Source of the DNA: Specibacter cremeus
Lineage (GTDB): Bacteria > Actinomycetota > Actinomycetes > Actinomycetales > Micrococcaceae
Length of the DNA stretch: 47,988 nucleotides
Direction: 5' to 3'
Assembly: GCF_003946885.1 (NCBI RefSeq)
Contig: NZ_RWKQ01000037.1
Span: 1-47,988, forward strand
In this document: piece after piece, positions 10,301 to 18,158 of the stretch
Layout of the letters: each line of letters opens with the position of its first letter
Numbering within the stretch: the first letter of the stretch is position 1
Notes under the pieces: generated by a model
What the model was told of the DNA's origin: nothing
Databases searched by the model: none
What the model saw: the letters and a program-made list of their open reading frames with translations, nothing else
Position numbers and translations under genes: made by a program

Positions 10301-12015
10301 TCGGCGATCAACGGGTCCGCCGCGATGCCCGGCAGGGCATGCCACGACGCCTGGTCGAAATTGGACTCCTGCGCCAGGACGCCCAGCATCACCGACCGCG
10401 GAACCGTGGACGCCGCTGTCGTGGAGGGATGCTCCAAAGGAATCGGTGCGAAGTCATCACTGGGCGAGTAACTCGCCAGGCCCATGTTCGCGAAATTGGC
10501 CGGCCGCGCATACGGGGCCCCGGACAGCAGACCCTGCTCGGCCATCTGCACCGCCCAATTGACCTGCGCGTTCGAAGGCTGCATGACCTGCATGGTCGGA
10601 TCCAACCGCCCGACCGCACACGTCGGCGTATCAGTCGTACCGGCCAGACGAACCGACGAACCCTTCCCCAAAGCCCCCGACGTGGTCAGTTCCACCGATG
10701 TCTTGATGACCGGCTTCCCGCCCGAGCCCCCGGCCGCCTTCTCCCGGGGTGCGATCGTGTTGTGTTCACTGGCCGCACCGCCGGTCCCGGCGGCACCCGC
10801 CGGAACGAACGACGCCACCGCCGTGCTCACCGACCCGACCGTGGGATCGAAGGGCCGATCAACACGGGATCCCGTTGCCGTGGCAACCGCCTCACCCGCC
10901 GTGACGGCACCCGTCTGGCCGGTACCCGCCTTCTGCGCCGCCGTGGTGCTGGGTGGGGGCGCCTGCTGGGAACCGAAGATCGCATCCCCGTTCAACGACG
11001 CCCCGTCGGCCGCCCCACTCAACCCGGAGGAATCGACACTCTTCACCAAAGCGGATGAGGGAGCCGCGCCCAGGCCCGTGACCGTGTTCGTCCCGGCCCG
11101 GCCGCCGAAAAGCGCCACCTTGCCCACCGGGCCCTGGCCCAGAACGCCCAGATGCCGGCCGTCAAAATGCAACAGCTGGGAGGCGCCCCTGCCGGCCGTG
11201 ACGCTGAGGAGATCAACGCCACCGTCACCGGAAGGCCGGAGATTGAACGGCGTCCCCGCCACCCGTGCCAGCGTTATCGGTTTGACCGGCCGAGAACCCG
11301 CTCCCCGTCCCGGGATCTTGACAAGGGCCGACCCCAGCACGCCCACCACACCATTATCGGTCGGCACCGCCGAGGTCACCTGACCGGCCACCACGGTCGA
11401 GGACGCGACCTTGCCCGCCGCCAGGTCAACGGAAACCAGCCCCGTCGTCTGCTCGTCAGCGCCCAGGCTCAACGAGAACACGGCCGTATCCGCCGCCCCG
11501 CACCCCGGGGAGTAGTATTTCAGCCCCACCCCGCTCACCACCGGCGTGACCTTGCCCGTGGCCAGCGCCACCACATAGCCGAACGCACCATGGTCACGCG
11601 CCGCCGATAGATTCACGGCCGGGGCCGCGAGAACCGCCACCGCCGCGTACTTCCCATCCCCCGACAGGCACTGATAGCCCGTCCACGACGACGCATCAAC
11701 ACCCTGAGGCTTGATGACCGCCAACGACCTCCACGCAAAACCCCCAGATTCCCGGCCGACCTGCACATGGTAGCCGGCCGAATCACCAAACCCCGAGACC
11801 GCCACGTCCGGGGACGACGCGGCCCCCGCACCGAAATCCCGGGCCACAACCGAGGCCGCCGCCACGGTCCCCTGACTCTGCCGGGCCGGGGACGGCTGGG
11901 TCGGCACCGCGGCCTGCACCATGGAGGCACTCAGCAAGGTGCTCAGAACCGAGCAACCAAGGACCAACGCAAGAACGGCAGTAACCCGTGGCATCCGGGA
12001 CAGAAACCTGAACAT
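4390..12015 (-). CDS. Giant secreted RHS/YD-repeat polymorphic toxin with lytic transglycosylase domain
   Basis: The 2541-residue protein has these parts in order. Residues 1-36 are a signal peptide (core VLALVLGCSVLSTLL, then VQA). About 60-330 is a beta-rich region, perhaps a propeller. A Ser/Thr/Gly linker follows. About 475-750 is a lysozyme-like lytic transglycosylase with catalytic Glu550 in LAQESNF, then YGLAQVT and ALWAYNSG. About 865-1010 is a golvesin-like beta domain. About 1042 onward is a DUF6531-type segment (AGDPVNTATGYF), followed by YD repeats. About 1560-1805 are FG-GAP repeats (GDMNGDGVPDLL), then more YD repeats. About 2272-2392 is the RHS core ending in YLRARYYDP and NPINRSDPTGLD. 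The last ~150 residues are a hydrophobic, Gly/Ala-rich tip of unknown type. The YD shell normally encloses the tip, and the transglycosylase could help it cross peptidoglycan. Stop overlaps the next gene. Confidence 0.9.
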   Translation of the reverse strand: MFRFLSRMPRVTAVLALVLGCSVLSTLLSASMVQAAVPTQPSPARQSQGTVAAASVVARDFGAGAASSPDVAVSGFGDSAGYHVQVGRESGGFAWRSLAVIKPQGVDASSWTGYQCLSGDGKYAAVAVLAAPAVNLSAARDHGAFGYVVALATGKVTPVVSGVGLKYYSPGCGAADTAVFSLSLGADEQTTGLVSVDLAAGKVASSTVVAGQVTSAVPTDNGVVGVLGSALVKIPGRGAGSRPVKPITLARVAGTPFNLRPSGDGGVDLLSVTAGRGASQLLHFDGRHLGVLGQGPVGKVALFGGRAGTNTVTGLGAAPSSALVKSVDSSGLSGAADGASLNGDAIFGSQQAPPPSTTAAQKAGTGQTGAVTAGEAVATATGSRVDRPFDPTVGSVSTAVASFVPAGAAGTGGAASEHNTIAPREKAAGGSGGKPVIKTSVELTTSGALGKGSSVRLAGTTDTPTCAVGRLDPTMQVMQPSNAQVNWAVQMAEQGLLSGAPYARPANFANMGLASYSPSDDFAPIPLEHPSTTAASTVPRSVMLGVLAQESNFDQASWHALPGIAADPLIADYYGVPGSIDRIDYPNADCGYGLAQVTSGMHAGDTTISAHGQMKIAADYQENIAAGLQILEATWNQLYEAGVTANNADPAKLENWYFALWAYNSGIQPTAAFGNTTGCTPGPTCTGPDGTWGLGWSNNPRNPSYPPNRAPFLQSTYADAAHPGDWPYQERVLGWMASPIIRYGYYGYATPDYHGASWPQIPGVNSMCDSTNHCNPSDSSGAYCALGDYECWWHQPVTWIGTCSSTCATSAYEYGAGSTEPSYPDPHPPTCTLDATVPSGPGGPPIIVDDESSPPLNLAGCGSGNWASNGSFAMTYGKDPTGVTVGQIDTHQLGVGFGGRILFTHTQPASQPQVIDTGVWTPNLPSLQYYTIKIHFPATGASATDVVYTVNPGGGAAPWKFRVNQDWGSEQWATIATIAMSPGGNVTLSNASNMTPGGYDVAYDAIAFIPMGGTPGAPIGGPVGVQDEPKGSNPAWVNCGCVQRTAGDPVNTATGYFGDSFTDLSTPGLGDPLAVTRSYASAQADAAGPNGANAVNGPFGWGWTDNYALSAVTDGAGNVAIHQEDGSVVPFTLTGTTYTPSAPRYDATLTKTGSTYSYVRRGTQFFTFDTGTGRLSAETDLAGVKASPPYWTTLAYDANGHLTTVSDPGGRTYTFAWTGTHITGVKDQSGREVDYGYDGNGNLTDVYGVGSIRTAGSPDNSDRTQYGYTAAHLMSSMRSPDNYGKTLTPAPVTSMVYDSADRVTSQTTPTGQTTTFTYGPNAAAGLAAGQTLTTDPAGHKTIDTYDANALLTSETRGAGTAQAGTWTYSYDPVTLGIATVTDPDGNTSTSSYDQYGNKIASSDPEGNTTSALYDTAGHLLQSVSPTGLETTTTYTGAGTPSVTQQFHVSQNADGNQAGTPPPATVVRQTSYSYADPAHPGELTAVKDPNGNTTTYTYDAFGDKISTTTPTGDKTLMGYDTGRGQLNCTVPPASTAKGVTPPCTSSPAATGPLTPTSVQVGATGWQNYAQVLAAGDLTGGGHPDLLTVDKTSNSNLLLNVGTGTLTPQSAFKAPVTVGGGWSIYPQVFGVGDINGDKVSDLLALDSTGKLWFYAAHAGATPTFSARVQVGTGWGGFTKIIAAGDMNGDGVPDLLAVDSTGKLWLYPIHSGATPTFSAPVQVGTGWNIFSKIIAAGDITGDGHPDLIGVKADGSTLFYAGNGGTSPMVKTAVAIPALAYTATDTLLGLGDFDGDKVPDILDVRSDGSLWLTQGSSIRNTLTPPAPGTISYTRDVHGHVTASTDPLGHTTRAVFDADGNQTSSTDANNNTTTTGYNAADQPTTAKAPDGSTTTTDYTPDGHVADTIDGTGHTTSSTYDGQGRRITSTDPNNRTTTITYDPAGLETSLQTAKGVTTTFTYTPDGQKTSATYSDTTPAISNISYDPDGRQLTMTDASGTSTMTYDDFGDILSHTNGAGATVAYGYDADGHQTSITYPGQPTPVAQTFDTDGRLATVTDFAGNKTSLGYTPDGQLGTITYPNGTTVTNTFSTADTLTTQTLATATTTLASLAYARDNANQVTAQTPAGLPGGVQAYAYTANEQLATSVAGGATSTYAYDGAADATTLRSGTLAYDPANQPCWSTTTTVGSPTCAGTPSGATTYGYDADGNRTKTTPATGTASTYTYNGADELTAATTSTGTASYTYDATGLRTSETSGTTTQFTWDDNPTPNLLGDGTNQWIYGPGGKPLEQITGSTVNFLLTDALDTIRAITNATGALVAAFTYDAYGILTGHTGTTTTPLGFTGAYHDLITGFDYLRARYYDPATAAFTSTDPAYQRTGQRYAYTGNNPINRSDPTGLDWWNDSNFWSNVAIGAGIVAVAASLVAVGCAAAFETVVGGACAVVAEGVAETASLVTLGSDIAAESISGQWDATSLALDGLGVATGGIGFVAKIPKFVETFDTAAKIIDDMGPGIDVFGGGLGAGATTRSAEGQSGGQETSEGCGKR

Positions 12016-12404
12016 GGCAGACTTTCGGTACGTGGTAAAGATAGGGAATGGCTACGTCCAGCCCCGAAGAACAAGCCAACGAAGGCGGATGTGTATAGCG
12101 CCTCCCACATGGGATCACGCCAACACCACGGATCCGCGCAACCGGACCCAAATAATTCAGCGTGTCCACGCCCGCGACGAATCACGTGAACGTTAAGACA
12201 CCCGCCCCTGGCCCCTCCCAACTGGTGGACAGTAGATGCTCGTTTCGAGTGGATTTCGAGCATCTACTGTCCATCCCTTCGCCCTCCCAACGCTCGCAAG
12301 CTCGCGTCGGGACCCTCGGGCGAGTGGGCCCAAGTTGGGTGGTGGCGGGCACGCAACGGACCCCGAACGTGGAATAGTGTCGTGGGGTAACAAAGTGAGG
12401 CGGC
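12016..12404. other. Divergent intergenic region between RHS gene and ABC exporter
   Basis: This 389-bp gap separates the minus-strand RHS gene from the plus-strand exporter operon, so it must hold both promoters. No protein-coding frame looks real. The clear structure is a 17-bp inverted repeat at 12226-12273. A TTATTC-free, moderately AT-rich patch lies at 12030-12060 near the RHS start. GTGAGGCGGC just before 12405 is a weak ribosome site for the exporter gene. Confidence 0.5.
12226..12273. repeat. Perfect 17-bp inverted repeat
   Basis: TGGACAGTAGATGCTCG (12226-12242) is exactly complementary to CGAGCATCTACTGTCCA (12257-12273), with a 14-nt loop. It is not followed by a T-run on either strand and lies between divergent promoters, so it is not an ordinary terminator. 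It could be an operator, a dispersed palindromic element, or an end scar of a mobile element. Confidence 0.85.
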
Positions 12405-14264
12405 ATGGCGAATACTTCCAACACGACATTCCTTGACTCGATCCGCAGGGTGGCGCCACACGTGCGCCCCATTCTCCCCCGGCTGCTGCTGGGCATGTTC
12501 TCGGCACTCGCCGCCAGCATCGTGGCCCTGGCCATCCCGCAGGTGTACCGGATCCTGATCAACACGGCCCTGCAGCCGGGAACCGGCAGCGAGGGCCTGT
12601 GGGCGGCAGCCGCCGTCGTCCTTGTCCTGGGCATGCTGGAGGCGGCGTTCATCGCCATGCGCCGCCAGTTCGTCATCGTGCCGGCCACCACGGTCGAGAA
12701 GACCATGCGCACCGCGTTCTACCGGCACCTGCAGGACTTGGCCGTCGAATTCCACGACCGGTGGGCGTCCGGGCAACTGCTCAGCCGCGCCATGAGCGAC
12801 CTGAACTTCATGCGCCGCTGGATGGCGTTCGGGGCGATCATGCTCGTGGCCACCACATTGACCGTCACGATCGGCGTGGTGCTGATGTTCACGCTGAGCT
12901 GGCAGCTGGGGCTGATCTTCCTGGCCGCGGCCGTGCCGATCATGGTCGTCGGGTTCCGCTTCCGCCGCACCTACGGGCTGGTCAGCCGGCGCAGCCAGGA
13001 CCAGGCCGGCGACCTGGCCACGGCCGTCGAGGAGTCCGTGCACGGCATCCGCGTGCTCAAGGCGTTCGGGCGCGGCCGCGAGGCCCTGGACGCGTTCGCC
13101 GGGCAGGCCGCCGAACTGCGCGAGACCGAGATCCACAAGGCGAAGTCCCTCGCGGTCTTCTCCCTGGTCGTGACGCTGCTGCCGGAGCTGGCACTGGGCA
13201 CCGGGCTGGTCGTGGGCGTCCTGCTCGTGGCGCACGACGGGCTGAGCGTCGGCGCGCTGGTCGCGTTCTTCGCCACGGCCGCCGTCGTCGCCGGTCCCGT
13301 GGAGGCGATGGGCCCGCTGATGGCCATGACCCTCACGGCCAAGACCGCCATCGACCGGCACTACGAGGTCATGGACGCGCCCAACACCATCACCGATCCG
13401 GCCGTTCCGCTTGAGCCCACGGGCGTGCGCGGGGAGCTGCGCTTCAACGGCGTGCGCTTCCGCTACCCGGGCACGCCGGCGGACCGGCCGGACGTGCTCG
13501 ACGGCGTCGACCTGGCCCTGCGCGCGGGTGAGACGATGGCGCTGGTCGGGGTCACCGGCTGCGGCAAAACGACCCTGCTGTCCCTGGTGCCGCGCCTGTA
13601 CGACGTCACCGCCGGCTCCATCACGCTGGACGGCACGGACCTGCGCGACCTCCCGCTGGACGCGCTGCGCACGCACGTGTCCGTCGCGTTCGAGGACACG
13701 ACGCTGTTCTCCGACTCGGTGCGCGAGAATGTGCTGCTCGGCGCCGCCACGCAGCCCGGCATGTCCGACGACGACGTGCTGGCCCGGGCATTGGAGGTCG
13801 CCCAGGCGGGGTTCGCGTATACGCTGCCGGACGGGGTGGACACGCTGATCGGCGAGGAGGGACTGAGCCTGTCCGGTGGGCAGCGCCAGCGCATCGCCCT
13901 GGCCCGGGCCATCGCGGCCGCGCCGCGGGTGCTGGTGCTCGACGACCCGCTCTCGGCCCTGGACGTGAACACCGAGGAGCGCGTGGAGGCGCGGTTGCGC
14001 GCGGTGTTGGAGGGCACGACGACGTTGATCGTCGCCCACCGCCCGTCGACGGTGGCGCTGGCCGACCGGGTGGCGTTGCTGCGCGACGGCCGGATCGACG
14101 CCGTCGGCACGCACTCCGAGCTGCTCGCCTCCAACGCGCACTACCGGTATGTGCTGGCCAGCCTGAGCGAGGAGCCGCGCGACCTGGACACCGAGCTGGA
14201 GGACAAGGACGACGAGTTGATCCGGGACTGGGAAGCGGACGAGGAACAGGAGGCCCGCGCGTGA
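12405..14264 (+). CDS. ABC exporter half-transporter, degenerate-site subunit
   Basis: This 619-residue protein has an N-terminal six-helix exporter domain (about 20-320) and a C-terminal ATPase. The ATPase has Walker [10 protein letters not shown] near 382, an intact signature [10 protein letters not shown] near 488, Walker B VLVLDD near 508 and H-loop AHRPS. Two catalytic positions are changed: the Glu after Walker B is Asp (LDDPLSALD), and the Q-loop reads FEDTTLF with Glu in place of Gln. These are marks of the non-hydrolysing site of heterodimeric exporters such as TM287/288 or BmrCD. The next gene starts 4 nt before this one ends and supplies the matching degenerate signature. The substrate is unknown; drugs, lipids or peptides are all possible. 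Confidence 0.92.
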   Translation: MANTSNTTFLDSIRRVAPHVRPILPRLLLGMFSALAASIVALAIPQVYRILINTALQPGTGSEGLWAAAAVVLVLGMLEAAFIAMRRQFVIVPATTVEKTMRTAFYRHLQDLAVEFHDRWASGQLLSRAMSDLNFMRRWMAFGAIMLVATTLTVTIGVVLMFTLSWQLGLIFLAAAVPIMVVGFRFRRTYGLVSRRSQDQAGDLATAVEESVHGIRVLKAFGRGREALDAFAGQAAELRETEIHKAKSLAVFSLVVTLLPELALGTGLVVGVLLVAHDGLSVGALVAFFATAAVVAGPVEAMGPLMAMTLTAKTAIDRHYEVMDAPNTITDPAVPLEPTGVRGELRFNGVRFRYPGTPADRPDVLDGVDLALRAGETMALVGVTGCGKTTLLSLVPRLYDVTAGSITLDGTDLRDLPLDALRTHVSVAFEDTTLFSDSVRENVLLGAATQPGMSDDDVLARALEVAQAGFAYTLPDGVDTLIGEEGLSLSGGQRQRIALARAIAAAPRVLVLDDPLSALDVNTEERVEARLRAVLEGTTTLIVAHRPSTVALADRVALLRDGRIDAVGTHSELLASNAHYRYVLASLSEEPRDLDTELEDKDDELIRDWEADEEQEARA

Positions 14265-16090
14265 GCCCGGGTACAGCCGATGAGGACAACGTCCACCTGT
14301 CCAGGGAGGACAGCAAGGCCGTGCGGCGGCGCTCCGTGCAGTTGCTTGGCTCGCTGCTGCGCCCGGTCCGGGGCAGGTTCCTCGTCACGGTCGCCCTGGT
14401 GGTGCTGTCCCAGGCGGCGCGCGCGGCCGGGCCGCTGCTGATCGCGTACGGGATCGACCATGGCCTGCCGGCGCTGACGGGGTCCCGGGATCCGTGGCCC
14501 CTCGCCCTCACCGGCGGCGGCTACATCGTGGCGGCGATCGCGGCGGGCTGGCTGACGGCCGGCTACCTGACGGCCACGGCCCGGCTGAGCCAGGCCATGC
14601 TGTTGGACCTGCGCATCCGGGTGTTCCGGCACACGCAGCGGCTGAGCCTGGAGTTCCACGAGAACTACACGTCGGGGCGCATCATCTCCCGGCAGACCTC
14701 GGACCTGGAGGCGTTACGCGAGCTGCTGGACTCCGGCGTCTCGTCGCTGGCCTCCGGGGCCATGTTCATGCTGTTCACGGCCGTGAGCATCTTCACGCTT
14801 GACTGGCGCACCGGCATCATCGTGCTGTTGGCCGGGATCCCCATGTACTTCCTGGCCCGCTGGTACCAGATCCGCTCACAGATCGCCTACCGGGCCTCCC
14901 GGGTCGTCTCGGCGCGCCTGATCGTGCACTTCATCGAGACCATGACGGGCATCCGGGCCGTGAAGGCGTTCCGCCGCGAGCAGGCGAACGCGGCCACGTA
15001 CGACGACCTGGCCGAGGACTACCGCAAGGTGACGGTTCGTTCGATCAACCTCAACGGCGTGTTCCAGCCCGGCCTGGTGCTGATCGGCAACCTGACGGTG
15101 ACGGCCGTGCTGCTCGAGGGCGGGTTCCGCGTGCTCGGCGGCGGCATGGCCGTCGGCACGCTGCTGGCGCTGTTGCTGGCCACGAAGCGGTTCTTCCAGC
15201 CGGTGGCGGACATGGCCATGTTCTACAACTCGTTCCAGTCGGCGCAGGCGGCGCTGGAGAAGGTGTCCGGCCTGCTGGCCGAGACGCCCACGGTCCGCCC
15301 ACCGAAGACACCGGTCCCGCTCCCCCACCCGCGCGGGGAAATCGACTTCACGGACGTCGAGTTCGGCTACGGCGACGGCCCCGTGATCCTGCCCCGAATG
15401 TCCCTGCACATCCCCGCGGGCCAGACGGTCGCCGTCGTCGGCCAAACCGGTGCGGGCAAGTCGACGCTGGCGAAGCTGATCGCCAGGTTCTACGACGTCA
15501 GCGCGGGCTCGCTCACGCTGGACGGGGTGGCGCTACGCGACCTGTCCCCGACGGACCTGCGCCGCGCCATCGTCATGGTCACGCAGGAGGCGTTCCTGTT
15601 CTCCGGCTCCGTGGCGGACAACATCGCCCTGGGCAACCCGCGGGCCGGCAGGGCGCAGATCGAGGCGGCGGCGCGGGCAGTCGGCGCGCACGAGTTCATC
15701 GCGTCGCTGCCGGAGGGGTACGACACCGATGTGAACAAGCGCGGCGGCCGTGTCTCCGCCGGGCAGCGGCAGCTGATCTCGTTCGCCCGGGCGTTCCTGG
15801 CGAACCCGGCCGTGCTGATCCTGGACGAGGCGACGTCATCGCTGGACATCCCATCGGAGCGCGCGGTGCAGCACGGTTTGCGGCAGCTGCTGGGAGCCGG
15901 GAATGGCGCCCCCTCCGCGGGCCGGACAGCGTTGATCATCGCGCACCGCTTGTCCACGGTCGAAATCGCGGACCGCGTCCTGGTGGTGCACGACGGCCGG
16001 ATCGTGGAGGACGGCACCCCGGCGGAACTGATCTCCGGCGGTGGCCGGTTCGCGGCCCTGCACGGTGCCTGGCGGGATTCGCTGGTGTGA
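14261..16090 (+). CDS. ABC exporter half-transporter, partner subunit
   Basis: This 609-residue protein has exporter TM helices (about 30-310) and an ATPase with Walker [10 protein letters not shown] near 395, Q-loop VTQEAFLF, Walker [12 protein letters not shown] near 518 with the catalytic Glu, and H-loop AHRLS. Its signature motif is altered to VSAGQRQ instead of LSGGQ. So the hydrolysing site is built from this subunit's Walker motifs and the partner's good signature, while the other composite site is degenerate. The GTG start overlaps the upstream stop (GTGA), giving coupled translation. The pair is a typical actinobacterial heterodimeric exporter of unknown substrate. Confidence 0.93.
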   Translation: MSPGTADEDNVHLSREDSKAVRRRSVQLLGSLLRPVRGRFLVTVALVVLSQAARAAGPLLIAYGIDHGLPALTGSRDPWPLALTGGGYIVAAIAAGWLTAGYLTATARLSQAMLLDLRIRVFRHTQRLSLEFHENYTSGRIISRQTSDLEALRELLDSGVSSLASGAMFMLFTAVSIFTLDWRTGIIVLLAGIPMYFLARWYQIRSQIAYRASRVVSARLIVHFIETMTGIRAVKAFRREQANAATYDDLAEDYRKVTVRSINLNGVFQPGLVLIGNLTVTAVLLEGGFRVLGGGMAVGTLLALLLATKRFFQPVADMAMFYNSFQSAQAALEKVSGLLAETPTVRPPKTPVPLPHPRGEIDFTDVEFGYGDGPVILPRMSLHIPAGQTVAVVGQTGAGKSTLAKLIARFYDVSAGSLTLDGVALRDLSPTDLRRAIVMVTQEAFLFSGSVADNIALGNPRAGRAQIEAAARAVGAHEFIASLPEGYDTDVNKRGGRVSAGQRQLISFARAFLANPAVLILDEATSSLDIPSERAVQHGLRQLLGAGNGAPSAGRTALIIAHRLSTVEIADRVLVVHDGRIVEDGTPAELISGGGRFAALHGAWRDSLV

Positions 16091-16189
16091 GGGCACCTGC
16101 AGTCGGCACGATTTCGCGTTCCGGGGGGTCGTCCGTTATCCTTGAGAGGTTGCTTTTGCGGTCCTTGACGGGACGGCGGAGTGGCGAAT

Positions 16190-16263
16190 CGGGGTGTGGC
16201 GCAGCTTGGTAGCGCGCGTCGTTCGGGACGACGAGGCCGCAGGTTCAAATCCTGTCACCCCGA
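16190..16263 (+). tRNA. tRNA-Pro (CGG)
   Basis: The 74-nt cloverleaf has acceptor arms CGGGGTG (16190-16196) and CACCCCG (16256-16262) with discriminator A. The anticodon stem CGTCG/CGACG encloses the loop TTCGGGA, which places anticodon CGG at 16224-16226. The T-arm contains GGTTCAAATCC. The 3' CCA is not encoded, as is usual in Actinobacteria. A strong terminator hairpin follows 7 nt downstream. Confidence 0.97.
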
Positions 16264-16270
16264 CCCACAC

Positions 16271-16304
16271 GGAAAAGGGTCCTCCTTCGGGAGGGCCCTT
16301 TTCC
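16271..16304 (+). terminator. Hairpin terminator after tRNA-Pro
   Basis: The 15-nt arms GGAAAAGGGTCCTCC and GGAGGGCCCTTTTCC pair with one G-T wobble around a TTCG tetraloop. The T-rich 3' arm and following GTTGTT suit rho-independent termination of the tRNA transcript. Confidence 0.85.
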
Positions 16305-16391
16305 GTTGTTCGAGCCCCGACGGCGGAGCGGGTTTCGCCGTCGGGTCAGCGTGCGCGGGGAACGGGGTGGGGCGGAAGTGTCTCTCCTCGG

Positions 16392-16439
16392 TGACTTCGA
16401 TAACCACGTCAAGTGCGTTGACTTCGATACTGTAGTCAA
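16392..16439. promoter_or_regulatory. Paired candidate HipB operators
   Basis: Two sites share the pattern TGAC-N12-GTCA: 16392-16411 and 16419-16438. The second extends to TTGACT...AGTCAA (16418-16439). Both contain the same TTCGATA core after TGAC. A third partial site (TGAAGTC...GACGTCGAA) lies at 16446-16466. TTGACT at 16418 could also serve as a -35 box. Evenly repeated palindromes directly ahead of hipB fit autoregulation by the HipBA complex; this is inferred. Confidence 0.6.
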
Positions 16440-16472
16440 ATAGCCTGAAGTCATTATTGACGTCGAAAGGGC

Positions 16473-16757
16473 GTGTGTGTCGTGATTGTCCGTGGCGAGG
16501 TCCGCAACGCGGAAGCGCTTGGCCGCATGCTTGCGCAAGGCCGGATGTTGGAGGGGCTCACACAGCGGCAACTGGCAGAGCAGCTTGGCATCACACAGAA
16601 GTATGTGTGGGAGGTAGAACAGGGGAAGCCCGGAATCTTCACTGACCGCCTGTTTCAGATCCTGCGTACAACCGGCGTAAAGCTGTACGCGGAGCTGGAG
16701 GCGGACCGCGCGCGGCAACCCGCCGAGAACGAGTCGGAAGAATCAGCCAATGGTTAG
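16473..16757 (+). CDS. hipB: HipB-like antitoxin / HTH repressor
   Basis: This 94-residue protein carries an HTH_3 domain at about residues 16-70: LGRMLAQGRMLEGLTQRQLAEQLGITQKYVWEVEQGK. A short acidic tail rich in Glu and Ser follows. It lies just upstream of hipA and overlaps it by 8 nt, the standard hipBA layout in which HipB binds DNA and neutralises the HipA kinase. The GTG start is preceded by GAAAGG; a second GTG at 16482 is also possible. Paired palindromes at 16392-16439 are probable binding sites. Confidence 0.88.
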   Translation: MCVVIVRGEVRNAEALGRMLAQGRMLEGLTQRQLAEQLGITQKYVWEVEQGKPGIFTDRLFQILRTTGVKLYAELEADRARQPAENESEESANG

Positions 16758-17994
16758 GTTGCGGGTCGAGCTCTACGGGCACTTGATCGGGTGGTTGACC
16801 GGCACGGGCTCGCGGACCTTTGACTTCGAAACGGACCGTGCGGCGTTTGAGCACTATGAACTGGGCAGTACCGTCCTGTCCGAATCCGTTCCCTTGGAAT
16901 TGCGGCCGGTCAGGGCCAAGGCGGGCCGACGTCGCAACTACTTCGCTGAGCTCCTGCCGGAGGGTCGCAATCTGGCCAATCTGGCCCGGCAAGCCGGCAC
17001 ACGCGAGGGCGATGTATTGGGACTTCTCACCCACTACGGTCGTGACGTTGCCGGCGCGGTGCAGATCCATGACCCGGAACAGCCAGGCGAACCTCGAACA
17101 CCGCGGGCAACTCCGATTTCGGATGCCGGAATCGCCGAGCTGTTACGCGATACGGCCGCGTCCCCGTTGGGCAATGAACGTTTGTTCGGAAAGACGTCCC
17201 TGGCCGGGGTCCAGGAAAAGATCGTCCTGGCCAGGATCGACGGCGCTTGGCACCGCGCCTTGGACGGCTTCCCCTCAACTCACATATTGAAGCCTGTTTC
17301 CCGGGATTATCCGACCATCATTTTCGACGAGGAATACGGGGCACGTGCTGCCCGGCGACTTGGCCTGGTCGAGACGCGGAGCTGGTTGGAGGATTTTTCC
17401 GGACGGCCGGCGCTGGTCATCGAACGGTACGACAGGTCCCCGGCCGCACCGCTCGGTCGGATCCACCAAGAGGACATGAGCCAAGCCTTGGGGGCAGGAG
17501 GGGATGAGAAGTACCAGGAGTATGGCGGCAAGGTCAGCTTTCAGCGGGTCGCCGGGCTACTCCGGAAGAACGGCATGGCGGAGTCCACAGATCGACTGTT
17601 CCGCCAAATGGTTTTGTCGGTCGCCCTGGGGAACCTCGACATGCATACCAAGAACCTGGGACTCCTGCATTTCCCCGACACGACGACCACGCTGGCGCCG
17701 GCCTATGACATGGTTCCCATGCGGCACTTCCGCAACGATGGCCGGATGGCGCTTGCGGTCAACAGCGTCTACGCACACCAGATGATAACTCGCGACGACC
17801 TCATCGCCGAAGGCCAATCGTGGGGGCTGAACCATGTGGCGGCGAAAGTCGACGAGGCGTTGAACCTCATTGCGATGGTCGTATCCGACGAGGCGCCCGA
17901 CCCACGCGCTCACGACGGGCTACAAGCCGACATCCTTGGTTTCGCGCGGAATCTGCTGGCTGGAAAGCCGACCGGCGACCTGAGCTCCCAGTGA
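16750..17994 (+). CDS. hipA: HipA-type Ser/Thr kinase toxin
   Basis: This 414-residue protein has both HipA domains. The N-terminal couple domain contains LLPEGRNLANLARQAG. The kinase core shows the flexible loop TSLAGVQEKIVLA, the ATP-lysine segment THILKP, RYDR, HQEDMSQALG, the catalytic loop GNLDMHTKNLGLL (Asp297, Asn302) and the metal-binding LAPAYDMVPM. All key residues are present, so the kinase should be active. E. coli HipA phosphorylates glutamyl-tRNA synthetase and causes dormancy; other HipA proteins use other targets, so the substrate here is open. It is coupled to hipB by an 8-nt overlap. Dispersed repeats follow downstream. Confidence 0.93.
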   Translation: MVRLRVELYGHLIGWLTGTGSRTFDFETDRAAFEHYELGSTVLSESVPLELRPVRAKAGRRRNYFAELLPEGRNLANLARQAGTREGDVLGLLTHYGRDVAGAVQIHDPEQPGEPRTPRATPISDAGIAELLRDTAASPLGNERLFGKTSLAGVQEKIVLARIDGAWHRALDGFPSTHILKPVSRDYPTIIFDEEYGARAARRLGLVETRSWLEDFSGRPALVIERYDRSPAAPLGRIHQEDMSQALGAGGDEKYQEYGGKVSFQRVAGLLRKNGMAESTDRLFRQMVLSVALGNLDMHTKNLGLLHFPDTTTTLAPAYDMVPMRHFRNDGRMALAVNSVYAHQMITRDDLIAEGQSWGLNHVAAKVDEALNLIAMVVSDEAPDPRAHDGLQADILGFARNLLAGKPTGDLSSQ

Positions 17995-18048
17995 TCGGAT
18001 CGGCTCAGCGGCACGGCCAGCGGTCGAGCGGCCCCGTCGGGGTCCAAG

Positions 18049-18112
18049 ATCTCGACAAGCTCGATCACCGGCGACAGCACAAGCTCGATCACCGACAGCC
18101 CGTCCACCCGAG
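18049..18112. repeat. Dispersed TCGACAAGCTCGATCACCG repeat, cluster A
   Basis: GATCTCGACAAGCTCGATCACCG and a second, partial CACAAGCTCGATCACCG copy lie between hipA and the next gene. They belong to the same family as clusters at 22704, 25332, 31283 and 36271. Confidence 0.85.
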
Positions 18113-18158
18113 CCGGTAGAGTTGGACAGACCCGCCCGCCCCCTCTCAGGACAAAAGT

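Noticed and set aside
8524-11058. Plus-strand frame of 844 codons opposite the RHS gene
   Set aside because: Arg/Gly/Pro-rich antisense shadow of the high-GC RHS sequence, without recognisable domains.
12264-14141. Minus-strand frame of 625 codons opposite the first ABC subunit
   Set aside because: His/Gln/Arg/Gly-rich antisense shadow; the opposite strand has all ABC motifs.
16190-17994. tRNA-Pro as integration site of a mobile island containing hipBA
   Set aside because: No integrase gene and no direct repeat of the tRNA 3' end were seen downstream.
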